This document shows positions 36,449 to 47,100 of a stretch of 64,000 nt of DNA, piece by piece (positions within the stretch are counted from its first letter, which is position 1; every line of letters starts with the position of its first letter). The translations under genes and the position numbers were made by a program. The notes below the pieces were generated by a model. It was not told the DNA's origin. It saw nothing but the letters and a program-made list of their open reading frames with translations, and did not search any database. This DNA is from Novipirellula artificiosorum (GTDB lineage Bacteria; Planctomycetota; Planctomycetia; Pirellulales; Pirellulaceae), in the NCBI RefSeq assembly GCF_007860135.1, contig NZ_SJPV01000007.1:81823-145822 (forward strand), given 5' to 3'.

Positions 36449-39400
36449 GGTCGCTGGCTCAGCCGACGTTGGATTTCGATAGCCAATTCTTCAACGTAGG
36501 GTTCCATCAGCATACCCGCAGGATAGACGTCAAGTTCAACGACGTCGAGGTCCTGCACCAGACCATTGCCCCATCCCAACGTAGGATCGTCGTAGCCGCT
36601 GTAGGCTTTTCGCGGTTTGAAGATGGTCACCCTTCCCGAATAGGGCTGATGGACATATCGATCGTTTGCTTGATCGTTGATTTTTTCCAATAATTGCAGG
36701 GGAGGTTTTTTTCGAATTCTTGTTGCATGAGCAAGCTTGGTCACGCCGACGGCCCAACGACGCGAGAACCGACTTCGTAGCTCAACCAGTTTTCCCAGCA
36801 CAAAGGGGTAGGCTCCACGTGGTCCCCGCCTGACCAAATTGGCAGCATGGAAGCCAATGTTTTGGATTCGCCGGTAAGATGATGTCCACAACGTTTCTTT
36901 GAACTGCTGGCTCGTGGTGTCGAACAACGCAAGCAGATCAATCGCTTCACCCTCTTTCGACAATTGCTGTGATATCTCGTACGCGATGGTACCGCCCAAA
37001 CAATACCCGCCGAGATGGTACGGACCTTGGGGCTGGACTTTGCGAATCTCCTTCAGATAGTCTGTCGCCATTTCTTGGACGGTTGTATGAACCTCAGCCT
37101 CGCCATTGAGTCCCCGTGCCTGCAACCCATAGATTGGACGCTCTTTCCCGAGGCGGATGGCCAGTTCCCGGTACAGCAAAACGTTACCGTGAGCCGCATG
37201 AATGAAGAAAAGTGGGGGCAACTTATCGTTACCGTCTTGAATCGGCACCAGTGAGTCCCAGTTGGGTTTCCAGCCGTCTTGCGCCGATTCAGCCAACGCT
37301 CGAATCGTTGGAGCCTGTAACAAAGAGGCAAGCGGCAAACGCACGCCATAGACACGCTCAACCTCGGCGATCATTCGGAGTGCCAGTAGTGAATGGCCCC
37401 CGAGATCGAAGAAATTGTCGTGGACTCCAATGGGGTGAATGGTAAGCAGCTTTTCCCACAGCTTGACCAAAAACACTTCAACGTCATTCCTCGCTGGTTC
37501 TAAAGGCTTGTCATCGGAGTGATGCTCGACCGACAATTCCGCGACTGGCTCGGTGGCGAGTGCTCGACGATCGACCTTACCATTGGGCGTCAGTGGAAGC
37601 TGCGAACGGGGCACCACGAAGCTGGGGATCATGTAATCAGGAAGCTTCGATCGAAGTACCGCCTTCACCGCGTTCGGATCGAGTTTTTGGCCAGCTCGGA
37701 CGATCACGTAGGCGACCAGCCTTTGGTCATCGACCCCAAATTCCTTCGGTACGACGACCCCTTCAAGAATGGCCGGGTTATCAGCGAGTAACGATTCGAT
37801 TTCTTCGAGTTCAATCCGATAACCTCGAAGCTTGATCTGATTGTCGATTCTCCCTAAGCAATCAATCTCACCCGTAGGTCGAAATTTGGTCAAGTCACCT
37901 GTGCGGTACAGTCGCTCTGCTGGATCGTCGGAGAATGGATTGGGGATGAACCGATCGTTGGTCAGCTCGGGTCGATTCAAATAGCCTTTTGCGAGCCCGG
38001 CACCGCCGAGATGCAGCTCACCAGGAATACCGATCGGAACGGGGTTCTGGTCATGGTCCAGGATGTAGGCTTGCGTGTTGGCGATGGGACGTCCAATCGA
38101 TATTGGCAGGTCTGCATCTTCGATGCGACATCGGGTGGACCAGATTGTCGTTTCGCTCGGGCCGTAGAGATTCCAGAGCCCGGCACCTTTGCCGATCAGT
38201 TTTTTGGCCAAATCCCGCGGCAATTCCTCACCGGTAGAGATGATCTTCAAACCTTCGCTTCCCGACCAGCCTGCATGCAGCAGCATTTTCCATGTCGCTG
38301 GAGTCGGTTGCATGAACGTGGGCTGACAATCACGCAATAGCCGTAGCAATTGATCACCGTCCGTGGCAGCGTCTTGGTTGGCAATCACGAGCTTGCCGCC
38401 GTTAACCAAGGGGAGAAACAGCTCTGCCATCGCGATGTCAAAAGACAAGGTCGTGACCGCCAGCATCGTGTCTTGATCCGTAAAGCCGGGATCTCGCGAG
38501 ATCGAAGTGAGCAAGTTGACGAGGTTGCGGTGAGTCAACTGAACCCCTTTCGGTTGTCCTGTTGAGCCAGACGTGTAGATGGTATAGGCGGTCTGAGAAG
38601 CGGTTAGCTTGACGGTTCCTGGCTTCTTCGCAAGCGTGTTCCCTGCTTCAACGCAGAGCGTCGCCAGCGGTGCGCTGCCGAATCTCGATAACAGTTCAGG
38701 TTGCGAGACCAGTAGCCGTATACCGGAGTCTGCGATCATCAAACGAATGCGGTCGTCTGGAAAGTCCGGGTCGATCGGAGTGAAGCAACCACCCGCCTTG
38801 AGGATGGCAAGTACGGCGACCACCATGTCCAGCGATCGTTCAATGCACAGTCCAACGGGTTCTTCGGGGGTCAATCCATGGTCCAAAATGGATTGGGCAA
38901 GGTTGTTGGCGCGACCATCCAACTCCGCATAGGTCAGCGTTTCATTATCAAAAATAGCCGCGACGCGCGTGGGTGTTATCTTAACTTGCTTTTCGAAAAG
39001 CTCTTCCACGCGACATTGTTCGGGGTAGGGGGCCGACGTTGCATTCCAATCAACAAGTATCTGCTTGCGTTCTTGTTCGTTCAGAATGGGCAAGTCACCA
39101 AGGGCTTGAGTTGGATGGTCCGCGATTCCACGCAGCAGGGTTTCGTAGTGCCCCACCCAGCGACGGATTGTTTCTTCCTCATACAGGTCCGAGTTGTAGT
39201 CGAGGTAAAGCTCCAGTCCCTGTTTGGTTTCATTGAGATTAAAGAACAGATCGAAGGTCGAAGTGGTCTTGACGGTTTGAGAAACCTCGACCTCCAGTTC
39301 AGGAAACTCAAGTCCTTCGCCATCACGGTCGAGATTGAAGTTGATCTCCGTTAGCGCCAACCGGCTGGCATCGCGAGGAACTCGCAATTCGCGAACAATT

Positions 39401-42400
39401 CTTCCCAGCGTGCACTCTTGATGATCATACGCATCGAGAACGCGAGTTTGGGTGGAAGCGACGAGAGTTTCAAAGGAATCGCGAAAACTGATTTGCGAGC
39501 GAATCGGTAATAGATTCACGCAGTGTCCGACGAGGCATGGGTTTTCCGCCGCGAGTTGCCCAGCGGTTGGGATGGTGACCACGATGTCCTGCTGTCCCGA
39601 GAGTCTTGCGAGGAGGACGTTCAATGCAGAGAGCGTGATCGAGAATAGCGTGACCTTATTTTCCGCTGCGACTTTCTTTGTCGCTTGGTAGACATCGGGC
39701 GAGAAACGGTGGATGAACGTGCTGCCGGCGAAGCTTTTGATCGCCGGACGGGGGCGATCCGATGGCAATTCAAGCGGTTCTGGCAAGTCACGGAATTGGT
39801 CTTTCCAATAGGAGACCGCCACATCGACTGACGCCTGCTCGGAAGCTTCTCTGGCAACGTAGTCGCAGAACTCGGCTGCTTCGGGTAATTCGGGGGGGCG
39901 TTCCTCGAGCGTGGCGGTATAGACCTCGGCAATTTCGCCAAGCATCAGATTGGTCGACCATCCATCACTGACGAGATGATGCGCGGAAAAGAAGAGTAGG
40001 TGCTCATCGTTCTTCACGGTGACCAGCTGCAACCGGATTAATGGCCCCGCGGACAAGTCGAAAGGTGACGAACCGAAGTGTTTTGCCGTGGCCGCGAGAG
40101 CCTGCTCCCGTTGCTGACTCGAGTCATGTCGCAGGTCTTGCCGGTCGATCGCAATGGGCTGAGGCGGGCGTGATTCCTGATACGAGCCATGGGTGTCAAA
40201 GCGAACATGGAGTTCACCATGCCGCGAAACGACGGTCTGAATCGCATCACACAAACGATCCGCATCCAGGCTGCCCCGGAATCGAACGAAGAACGGTTCG
40301 TTGTAGGAACATGAGGCCTTGTCTCCCATTTGAGACGTCACCCAGATCTCAAGCTGAGCTTCCGTTAGCGGAAACCTAGTGAGTTTTTTTTTTCGTTGAG
40401 TGTCGTTACGTGCCGAGTGCCCTACAGGTTCGACTTCCTCCGCGTCCGGCAAGAAACCGCCCTGTCGAATTTCGTTGCAACTATCCTTCACCGCTTGGAT
40501 AATCCGATCGATGTCCTCGTCACTGTGTGCTGTGGAAAGAAAACAGTTATCACCCCATCCACGCGTGAAGATTCCACGGTCTAAGAGATGGAAGTACAGC
40601 AGGTCTGCATACTCGACTGCGGGCGGAAACATGAAACGAAACAACGACGTAAACTGCGCAACTCGAAAAGGATACTGCTCTTTTTCAAAAAAAGCATTGA
40701 GCGAATTGACCAGATAGGTTGTCTTCTCGGTCAGGCCTTGTTGCAACTCCGGTCCTGCCTCCTTGACCTTCATCAACACCTGGTGTGCGGCCGTCATTGC
40801 CAACGGGTGACGGACGAACGTTCCGGCAAAGAACGTCATATCGGCGGTCGGTTCGGAATCGTCTTCATAACGCCAATCGCCTCCATCAAGTGCATCCATG
40901 TATTCAGAGGAACCGGCTAAGGCCCCGATCGGCAAGCCTCCACCGAGCACCTTTCCATAGGTTGCCATGTCTCCCCAGACGCCAAACCACTCTTGAGCGC
41001 CGCCGGGGGCGGCTCGGAACCCGGTGATCACTTCGTCCATGACCAGGGCGATCTGCTTTTCCTTCGTGATGCGACGCACTTCATGCAAGAACTCGCTGGG
41101 CTGCATGAACGGGTTGGCGCTTTGAACCGGTTCGACCAACACCGCAGCAATGTCATCCGCATGGTTCCGAATGGCTTCGAGCGCCTCGTCCGTTCCGTAA
41201 TCGAGAACCATCGTAAGATCCGCCAACGCCTGTGGAACTCCCGGCGCTGCGGGTTGGGAGCGACGTTGTTGGCCCATTTGAATGGAGCGAACCAAGACTT
41301 GGTCAAAATTGCCGTGATAGTCTTTATTGAAGAAGACAATCTTCGATTTTCCGGTCACCGTTCTTGCGAGTCGCATTGCTGCCATCACCGCTTCGGATCC
41401 GGTATTGCAAAAAGAAACGCGCCTCTTTCGCGAAAAGTCACATAACAACTGAGCAACCTCTCCCGCCAACGGAGATTGCGGTCCAACCTCGACCCCCATT
41501 TTTAGTTGCTCGGCAACGGCCTCGGTGATGAAGTCGGGGGATTGTCCGAATAGATTCAATCCAAAGCCCATTGCGATATCAATGTACTCGTTTCCATCGA
41601 TATCCCAAAGCTTGCTGCCCCTCGACCGATCGACGGCAATCTGATAGACGATCGACTTCCAAATGCGTCGATAGCCAGCGACACCTCGAGGATCGGCAAA
41701 GTGCGGGCGATGCTGCTGCGCGTGGGCACGTGACTTTGCGGTGCGCCGAGTGAACCGAGCGATCAGGGTGTCAAGATGCTGTTGCTGGCGATCGGTCAGT
41801 CCACCGTCTGCGGCTCGGCGGACAGGTTTATAGGGACCAAATCGCTCAAGCGTTCGTGGTTGCTTGGTTTCGAGCGTTGCCTTCTCAGCAACCGGTCTTT
41901 CCGGTTGGCTCGAAGTCTTACTGCTCTCGGCTGACCGCTGATCGCCATCCGGAACGTGAAGTTCGCTTGGTGTCGCGGTTTGAGCAGATGGCGCGGATGC
42001 CGTCGTTTGAGTCCGGGGCGCGTTGACCGGCGACGAGTTCGGAGTGGTTCGCCTTGACTCGGCCAGAAGTTGCAGTTGCAGGCTCATCAACTCATTTTGC
42101 TGAGAGATGATTGCCGCCAATCCGGCCCTGTCCGTTGATACCGAGGATGCCGCGTCAACGGGTGCCTGATGCATAGCTGGCAGTGAAACGGGCTCGATGG
42201 TGGCGCCCAGCGAGGTGGCGGTGTCCGCTTGAGGCGGTTGAGCGACCGGCTCCGCCGTGAACGGGGAGGGCGACGTCGCCGTTGGTGGCGGATCCACCCT
42301 TACACTTCCCTCTGCCTCAGCCGCTGGAATGGCGCCAGTTGAAGTCTGGGACGTGTCACCAACGGAGTCCGACACGTCCGTTGCGAGGGAACCTTGAGAG

Positions 42401-42678
42401 ACCAAATCGTCGGGGAGGTGCTTTGCCACATGTTCCACGAGGGCACTGATCGATGGGATTTCCTCAAGCAGCTGGCGGAACGTTACCTTCACCCTCAGCT
42501 GGCTCTTGATTTTCTGGCTGAACTGAACGAGAAACAGTGAATCGAGCCCCAGTTCCGGAAATGAGGCTTGCCGATCAAGTTCACTCAGCTCAAAACCAGA
42601 CGCCTCGCTCAGCAGTTTCCCAATCGCCGATTCCGCAGACTCGATAAGTATACTTTCGTTCACAGTCTGGTCGCTCAT
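36445..42678 (-). CDS. Hybrid synthetase ACP-aminotransferase-C-A-PCP-TE
   Basis: The 2077-residue protein reads: carrier protein (1-90, LGLDSLF, Ser47); disordered Pro/Ser/Thr linker (95-320); class III aminotransferase (335-740, MDEVITGF, ATYGKVLGGG with Lys576); condensation domain (765-1200, HHLVSDG at 900-906); adenylation domain (1225-1710, YTSGSTGQPKG, NLYGPSETT, YRTGD, NGK with Lys1701); PCP (1735-1800, LGGHS, Ser1763); thioesterase (1820-2077, GGYCLGG, Cys1893). ACP-AMT-C matches the iturin/mycosubtilin order, where a beta-keto acyl is transaminated before condensation. The first ACP completes the KS-AT module of the PKS at 44131-49200. AGAGG precedes ATG 42678. Confidence 0.93.
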   Translation of the reverse strand: MSDQTVNESILIESAESAIGKLLSEASGFELSELDRQASFPELGLDSLFLVQFSQKIKSQLRVKVTFRQLLEEIPSISALVEHVAKHLPDDLVSQGSLATDVSDSVGDTSQTSTGAIPAAEAEGSVRVDPPPTATSPSPFTAEPVAQPPQADTATSLGATIEPVSLPAMHQAPVDAASSVSTDRAGLAAIISQQNELMSLQLQLLAESRRTTPNSSPVNAPRTQTTASAPSAQTATPSELHVPDGDQRSAESSKTSSQPERPVAEKATLETKQPRTLERFGPYKPVRRAADGGLTDRQQQHLDTLIARFTRRTAKSRAHAQQHRPHFADPRGVAGYRRIWKSIVYQIAVDRSRGSKLWDIDGNEYIDIAMGFGLNLFGQSPDFITEAVAEQLKMGVEVGPQSPLAGEVAQLLCDFSRKRRVSFCNTGSEAVMAAMRLARTVTGKSKIVFFNKDYHGNFDQVLVRSIQMGQQRRSQPAAPGVPQALADLTMVLDYGTDEALEAIRNHADDIAAVLVEPVQSANPFMQPSEFLHEVRRITKEKQIALVMDEVITGFRAAPGGAQEWFGVWGDMATYGKVLGGGLPIGALAGSSEYMDALDGGDWRYEDDSEPTADMTFFAGTFVRHPLAMTAAHQVLMKVKEAGPELQQGLTEKTTYLVNSLNAFFEKEQYPFRVAQFTSLFRFMFPPAVEYADLLYFHLLDRGIFTRGWGDNCFLSTAHSDEDIDRIIQAVKDSCNEIRQGGFLPDAEEVEPVGHSARNDTQRKKKLTRFPLTEAQLEIWVTSQMGDKASCSYNEPFFVRFRGSLDADRLCDAIQTVVSRHGELHVRFDTHGSYQESRPPQPIAIDRQDLRHDSSQQREQALAATAKHFGSSPFDLSAGPLIRLQLVTVKNDEHLLFFSAHHLVSDGWSTNLMLGEIAEVYTATLEERPPELPEAAEFCDYVAREASEQASVDVAVSYWKDQFRDLPEPLELPSDRPRPAIKSFAGSTFIHRFSPDVYQATKKVAAENKVTLFSITLSALNVLLARLSGQQDIVVTIPTAGQLAAENPCLVGHCVNLLPIRSQISFRDSFETLVASTQTRVLDAYDHQECTLGRIVRELRVPRDASRLALTEINFNLDRDGEGLEFPELEVEVSQTVKTTSTFDLFFNLNETKQGLELYLDYNSDLYEEETIRRWVGHYETLLRGIADHPTQALGDLPILNEQERKQILVDWNATSAPYPEQCRVEELFEKQVKITPTRVAAIFDNETLTYAELDGRANNLAQSILDHGLTPEEPVGLCIERSLDMVVAVLAILKAGGCFTPIDPDFPDDRIRLMIADSGIRLLVSQPELLSRFGSAPLATLCVEAGNTLAKKPGTVKLTASQTAYTIYTSGSTGQPKGVQLTHRNLVNLLTSISRDPGFTDQDTMLAVTTLSFDIAMAELFLPLVNGGKLVIANQDAATDGDQLLRLLRDCQPTFMQPTPATWKMLLHAGWSGSEGLKIISTGEELPRDLAKKLIGKGAGLWNLYGPSETTIWSTRCRIEDADLPISIGRPIANTQAYILDHDQNPVPIGIPGELHLGGAGLAKGYLNRPELTNDRFIPNPFSDDPAERLYRTGDLTKFRPTGEIDCLGRIDNQIKLRGYRIELEEIESLLADNPAILEGVVVPKEFGVDDQRLVAYVIVRAGQKLDPNAVKAVLRSKLPDYMIPSFVVPRSQLPLTPNGKVDRRALATEPVAELSVEHHSDDKPLEPARNDVEVFLVKLWEKLLTIHPIGVHDNFFDLGGHSLLALRMIAEVERVYGVRLPLASLLQAPTIRALAESAQDGWKPNWDSLVPIQDGNDKLPPLFFIHAAHGNVLLYRELAIRLGKERPIYGLQARGLNGEAEVHTTVQEMATDYLKEIRKVQPQGPYHLGGYCLGGTIAYEISQQLSKEGEAIDLLALFDTTSQQFKETLWTSSYRRIQNIGFHAANLVRRGPRGAYPFVLGKLVELRSRFSRRWAVGVTKLAHATRIRKKPPLQLLEKINDQANDRYVHQPYSGRVTIFKPRKAYSGYDDPTLGWGNGLVQDLDVVELDVYPAGMLMEPYVEELAIEIQRRLSQRP

Positions 42679-43326
42679 TCGCTGCCTCTCATTGATCCGT
42701 CCCTGCGCTTTGAATCTTGCATCTTCGCCTCGGAAAGCAGCGAAAGAACCATCCTCGGAACAGGCATTTAGGGTGTGAACACTATAGTGTACTCCGCGTC
42801 CCGGTTGCGTCTACTTCCAAGTGCACAGGCTGGCGAATTCGGGCTAGCCCGTAGTCGTCATGACTTCATGAAAACGCACCGTAAATAATTGCCCGGGAGC
42901 GGTTTACGGCAATGATCCGAAAAACAGCCTGCGCACGATGGTGCACAGAAGTGCACTCGCCTTTCTCAACCGCCGCCTAAGAAGAGTGTCGAGCTAAGGA
43001 CCTATCGGTAGCAGCGACCACGAAGTGGTAAAAGCCATTAGCCGGTGGTTGATCCAACGAGCCACCAGCGAGTTGGAGATACCACTGGAAATCGGACGAA
43101 AACAGGCTTCCCCACGTTGCCAGACTTCGGCGGCTTTGCCGTCGAAGTCTGGCAACGTGGGGGGGGATTCGCGTGGGCCTTTGCTTTCCGCGGGTGGCGT
43201 TTGGTTCGCTTGGGCTCACCAAACTTACCCTCGGCTAATGACTTTAACCACTTCGTGGTTGTGCGTGAACTCCCAAGCTGGACGCTAGAAAAGCGGGACA
43301 CCAACCTGCGCCGCGAATCATCCGGG
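42679..43326. other. Gene-free stretch holding a fold-back element
   Basis: No gene is seen in these 648 bp. The middle is taken by the 243-bp fold-back repeat listed separately. The part next to 42678 should hold either a promoter for the NRPS or read-through sequence from the membrane protein gene on the same strand. Confidence 0.5.
43017..43259. repeat. Fold-back (MITE-like) element with terminal inverted repeats and central hairpin
   Basis: The 28-base ends at 43017-43044 and 43232-43259 are inverted copies with two mismatches, and each contains the small palindrome ACCACGAAGTGGT or its complement. In the centre 43110-43134 pairs with 43138-43162 (25-base arms, one G-T pair, TTT loop). 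Frames crossing it on both strands look non-coding. The structure fits a non-autonomous mobile element or a large palindromic repeat; no target duplication is evident. Confidence 0.65.
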
Positions 43327-44061
43327 CTAGGCAAGGATTTTGAGGGTTGGCGGTGGAAACTCCTTGGAGATGAAGAGATTGTTTGCATAGATCAACAGCG
43401 TGATCGCCAGCATTTCCAATACTTCCTCTAGGGTGTAGATCAAGAAATAGCTCACGGACTTACCCTGTCCACTGGTATAGACCGCCGCACCAATCATCTC
43501 ACCACCAATCGCTCCGGCAACATACATCGAAGCCGCAATGAAACTCAAGCGGCGATAGCGAGGTGTCAGTGCAAGCCAAAATCGGAAGAAGAAGAGGACA
43601 AAGACAGCGACCAAGACGCCATAAACAATGACCCAGGGCCAAGCCAACAATCCGCTCGTGTTCATGAACGAAAGCAGGGACTGGTTATCAAACATCTCGT
43701 GGATTTGTACGGCCTCGTCCAGCGTCAGGAAAAGAAAAACTGCGGAGAGAATGAGCCAGTGTTTTGATAAGAAGCTCGACTTGCGATCGGACAACGCTCT
43801 ACTCTGCGAAGTCAGATACAAAGCATGAATCACGGCGAACTGACAGCTCGCGACGAGCAATAGCACACTTGAGAAAAACGCCGGAAAGTTTCCCTCCTCG
43901 TCGAGTCCAAACCATTCAACAAGCTGTTCGGTATACTTGCTGTCGCCCAGGTTCGCCGCGAGCAAATGGGCAGTGACATGTGCAAGGCAAAGAAGGACGA
44001 TGATGCATACGCTTAGCTTTGCAATGAGGCCAGAACGAAGCGTTAGGGAGGGGGAAGGCAT
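43327..44061 (-). CDS. Six-helix membrane protein of unknown function in the PKS/NRPS cluster
   Basis: The 244-residue product from ATG 44061 (a TTG lies three codons earlier) has about six hydrophobic helices. Acidic and His residues sit in or next to helices: FLTLDEAVQIHEMF, AGAIGGEMIGAAVY and LEEVLEMLAITLL. Such placed Glu/His sets occur in membrane metalloenzymes but also in transporters, and I recognise no family. It follows the PKS with a 69-bp gap on the same strand, so it is likely part of the same operon and could handle or export the product. Confidence 0.75.
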   Translation of the reverse strand: MPSPSLTLRSGLIAKLSVCIIVLLCLAHVTAHLLAANLGDSKYTEQLVEWFGLDEEGNFPAFFSSVLLLVASCQFAVIHALYLTSQSRALSDRKSSFLSKHWLILSAVFLFLTLDEAVQIHEMFDNQSLLSFMNTSGLLAWPWVIVYGVLVAVFVLFFFRFWLALTPRYRRLSFIAASMYVAGAIGGEMIGAAVYTSGQGKSVSYFLIYTLEEVLEMLAITLLIYANNLFISKEFPPPTLKILA

Positions 44062-44130
44062 CTGGATCAACTCTTGCTTTTGGGGTTCAAGCGGAAAAAA
44101 GGCTTGGTGCAGGACCGGACAGAGGGCCGT

Positions 44131-47100
44131 TCAAGGATTCCATGTCCGCAATTGTTGTTGCATCAGTTGCAACTGCTGACGAATCACGTGCTCGACCACT
44201 TCATCCTGGCCTTGGTTCGGACCCGTCGCCGCGCTGATCTGGTTTGCGGAGAGTTCCGCAGCAGATCGCTTCTCCTCGACACTTGGGGCTTCGACACTTG
44301 GGGCTTCGACACTGGGTGCTTCGACACTGGGTGCTTCGACACTGGGTGCTTCTTGCGAACGTGATTGTACTCGGAGGGTGCCGCTGTGAGCGGATGGAAC
44401 GGGTGGTGGCTCCGGTTTCGTTTCGTCAAACCAGAACCGTTTTCGTTCAAAGCGGTAAGTTGGCAGGTGCACTCGCCTCCTACGCACGTGTCTTGGTTGC
44501 GACTCACTGTTTCGTGACTCACTATGGAGCGATGCCCAATCGAGATCGGTTCCGGCTAGCCATAGTCGCCCGAGCGTCGTAACGAAATGGCGTGCTGAAG
44601 CGTCCGATGCTTTTGCATGGGGAAGCGACGACAATGCTGTGCGACCGGAAGGGAAGGAGGGATGTTGGCGAGCGAGCGTACTCAGCGTTTGCCCTGCTCC
44701 CACCTCCAGCAGTGAACTGTCACCTTGCGTGAGCAATTCCTCCATCGCGTCGGTGAATCGAACCGTTTTTCTAAGGTGTAGCGCCCAGTAATTCGGGTCG
44801 GTTGCCTGTTGGGCGGTTAGCAATTGGCCCGTCACGGAGGAAATGATGGGAATGGTCGGTTCGCTAAGGGGAATGGACTTCAGCATTTCTGCCATTGGTT
44901 CGACCGCCGGTTGCATCATTTCGGAATGAAACGCATGGGACGTATGTAAACTACGGCAAGGGAGTTCTTCCGAGTCAAGTTGTTGCTGAAGTTGTTCGAT
45001 GGCTTCGGTTGGTCCCGCAACAACACACAACGACGGTCCATTGATTGCCGCAAGCTCAACAGCCGAGTTGGCAATCCGAGCAAGGATCTCCGACTCGGCA
45101 ACACGGACGGCTAACATGCTACCGGGAGGCAGTTGCTGCATGCTTTTTGCTCGAAAAGCAATCAGCCGCAGCGCGTCCGGTAAGGAGTAGACGCCCGCCA
45201 GGCAAGCCGCAACGAATTCTCCGACACTATGTCCAATCATTCGATCCGGTACGATGCCAAGATCCTCCAATCGCTTCGCGATGGAGTAGGAAACGGCAAA
45301 GATCGCTGGCTGAGCGATTGTCGTTTGGTTCAATTGCGTCCTTGCTGACTCGCTCTCTTCGACAAAGATCTTTTCCTTCAGGTCAAATTCCAAGTGCGGT
45401 GCGAGCAGCTCACAGCAGTCGTCAAAATATCCCCGGAAGAGAGGATCTGTTTCATAGAGACCTCGCGCCATGTTGACGTGCTGAGCTCCTTGACCAGGGA
45501 ACATGAAAGCGATGGGGACTCCGCGACGGACTTGATGGGCTGTAAACACCGAACCGCTCTTTCGCTCCACTAATGATTGTCGAGCGTCATCGAGAGAATC
45601 GGCGACGGCGATACGAGAGTAGTTTTGAGTTTTTCGTCCGACTTGGAGTGTGTAGGCAACGTCAGCAAGGTTCAGATCCGGCTGTTCCGTCAAGCAATCG
45701 GCTAAGTCCGTGGTCATTTGGTCGAGTGCATGCTGACTTCGTGCCGACAGCACAATCAACTGTGGGCCGATCGGTGAGGCTGACGGACTCGTGTTTGGCG
45801 CCTCTTCAACAACGATGTGCGCGTTGGTTCCTCCGACGCCGAACGAACTCAAGCCCGCCCGTCGAGGTGCGGTTCCCCGCTTCCAATCCTGTCGCTTCGT
45901 GACGACATAGAACGGACTGTTCTCAAAATCGATGTTGGGATTGGGTCGTTTGAAATTCAAACTGGGTGGAATGACCTCATGACGCAGCGACTGGCAAATC
46001 TTGATAATGCCTGTCACTCCCGCGGCAACATCAAGGTGCCCGATGTTCGATTTGAGGGAACCGATCGCACAGAACTGCTTGCCATCGGTCGTGTCTCGAA
46101 ACGCTTTGGTCAAGGAATCGACTTCGATCGGGTCCCCCAGGGCTGTGCCCGTTCCGTGCGCTTCGATGTAGGTGATCGAATCGGCTGTGATGCCGGCCTG
46201 TTGATGAGCCATGCGAATGGCCGCCGACTGGCCTTCGACGCTCGGCGCGGTGTAGCCCATTTTGGAGTGTCCGTCGTTATTGATTCCCCATCCTCGGATC
46301 ACGCCGTAGATGTCGTCCCCATCGGCCACAGCATCCTCCACTCGCTTGAGGACAACCACTCCAACACCTTCGCCAAACACGGTCCCCCGCGCGTCCGCGT
46401 CAAAGGTTCGGCAAACACCATCCGGCGAGACCATGCCACCATCACTGTAGAGGTAGCCACGCTTTTGCGGGAATTTTAAGGTGGAGCCGCCGGCAAGCGC
46501 CATGTCGCATTGATGTGACTGCAGCGCTAGGCAAGCTTGCACGGTTGCGACTAGCGATGTTGAGCAAGCAGTCTGGATCGTCAAACTTGGTCCGCGAAGA
46601 TTCAAGAGAAACGATACTCGTGTTGCCAAGTAGTCTTTGTCGTTCCCCAGCTCGATCAGCAGGTCACCACCGTGGAACGAATTGGCCAAACTCTCAAGCA
46701 AAGCAGGGTTGCTTGCAAGACTGGCGAGCGTGTACGTGTTCATGTAGCAGCCAGCAAAGACTCCGACGGATGCCTTGATGGCGTCGGGACAATAGCCCGC
46801 GTCTTCCAGGGCATGCCAGCTACACTCGAGCATCAAGCGGTGCTGAGGATCCATCACCTGTGCTTCTTTGGGGAAGATTCCGAAGAACCGGGAATCAAAC
46901 TTGTCGGCGTCGTTTACCGTTGCAGCTTTGCGCACCAAGCCTGGATGTTGTCGCAACGGACTGTCGGACGGCAGGTTGAGCTCCTCCTCGGAAAGCTCCT
47001 TGATTGAGTTGACACCCTTCAACAAGTTTTTCCAAAACTGAGACACATCGTCCGCGCCAGGGAATCGCCCCGACATTCCAATCACTGCAATCCCATCGCT

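Noticed and set aside
42890..42912. Possible second attachment site (TTGCCCGGGAGCGG resembles the tRNA 3' end)
   Set aside because: The match needs an insertion and mismatches and lies on the wrong side of the recombinase for the island proposed here.
43038..43431. Overlapping frames on both strands across the fold-back element
   Set aside because: They arise from the inverted repeats, have no ribosome sites, and show no protein family features.
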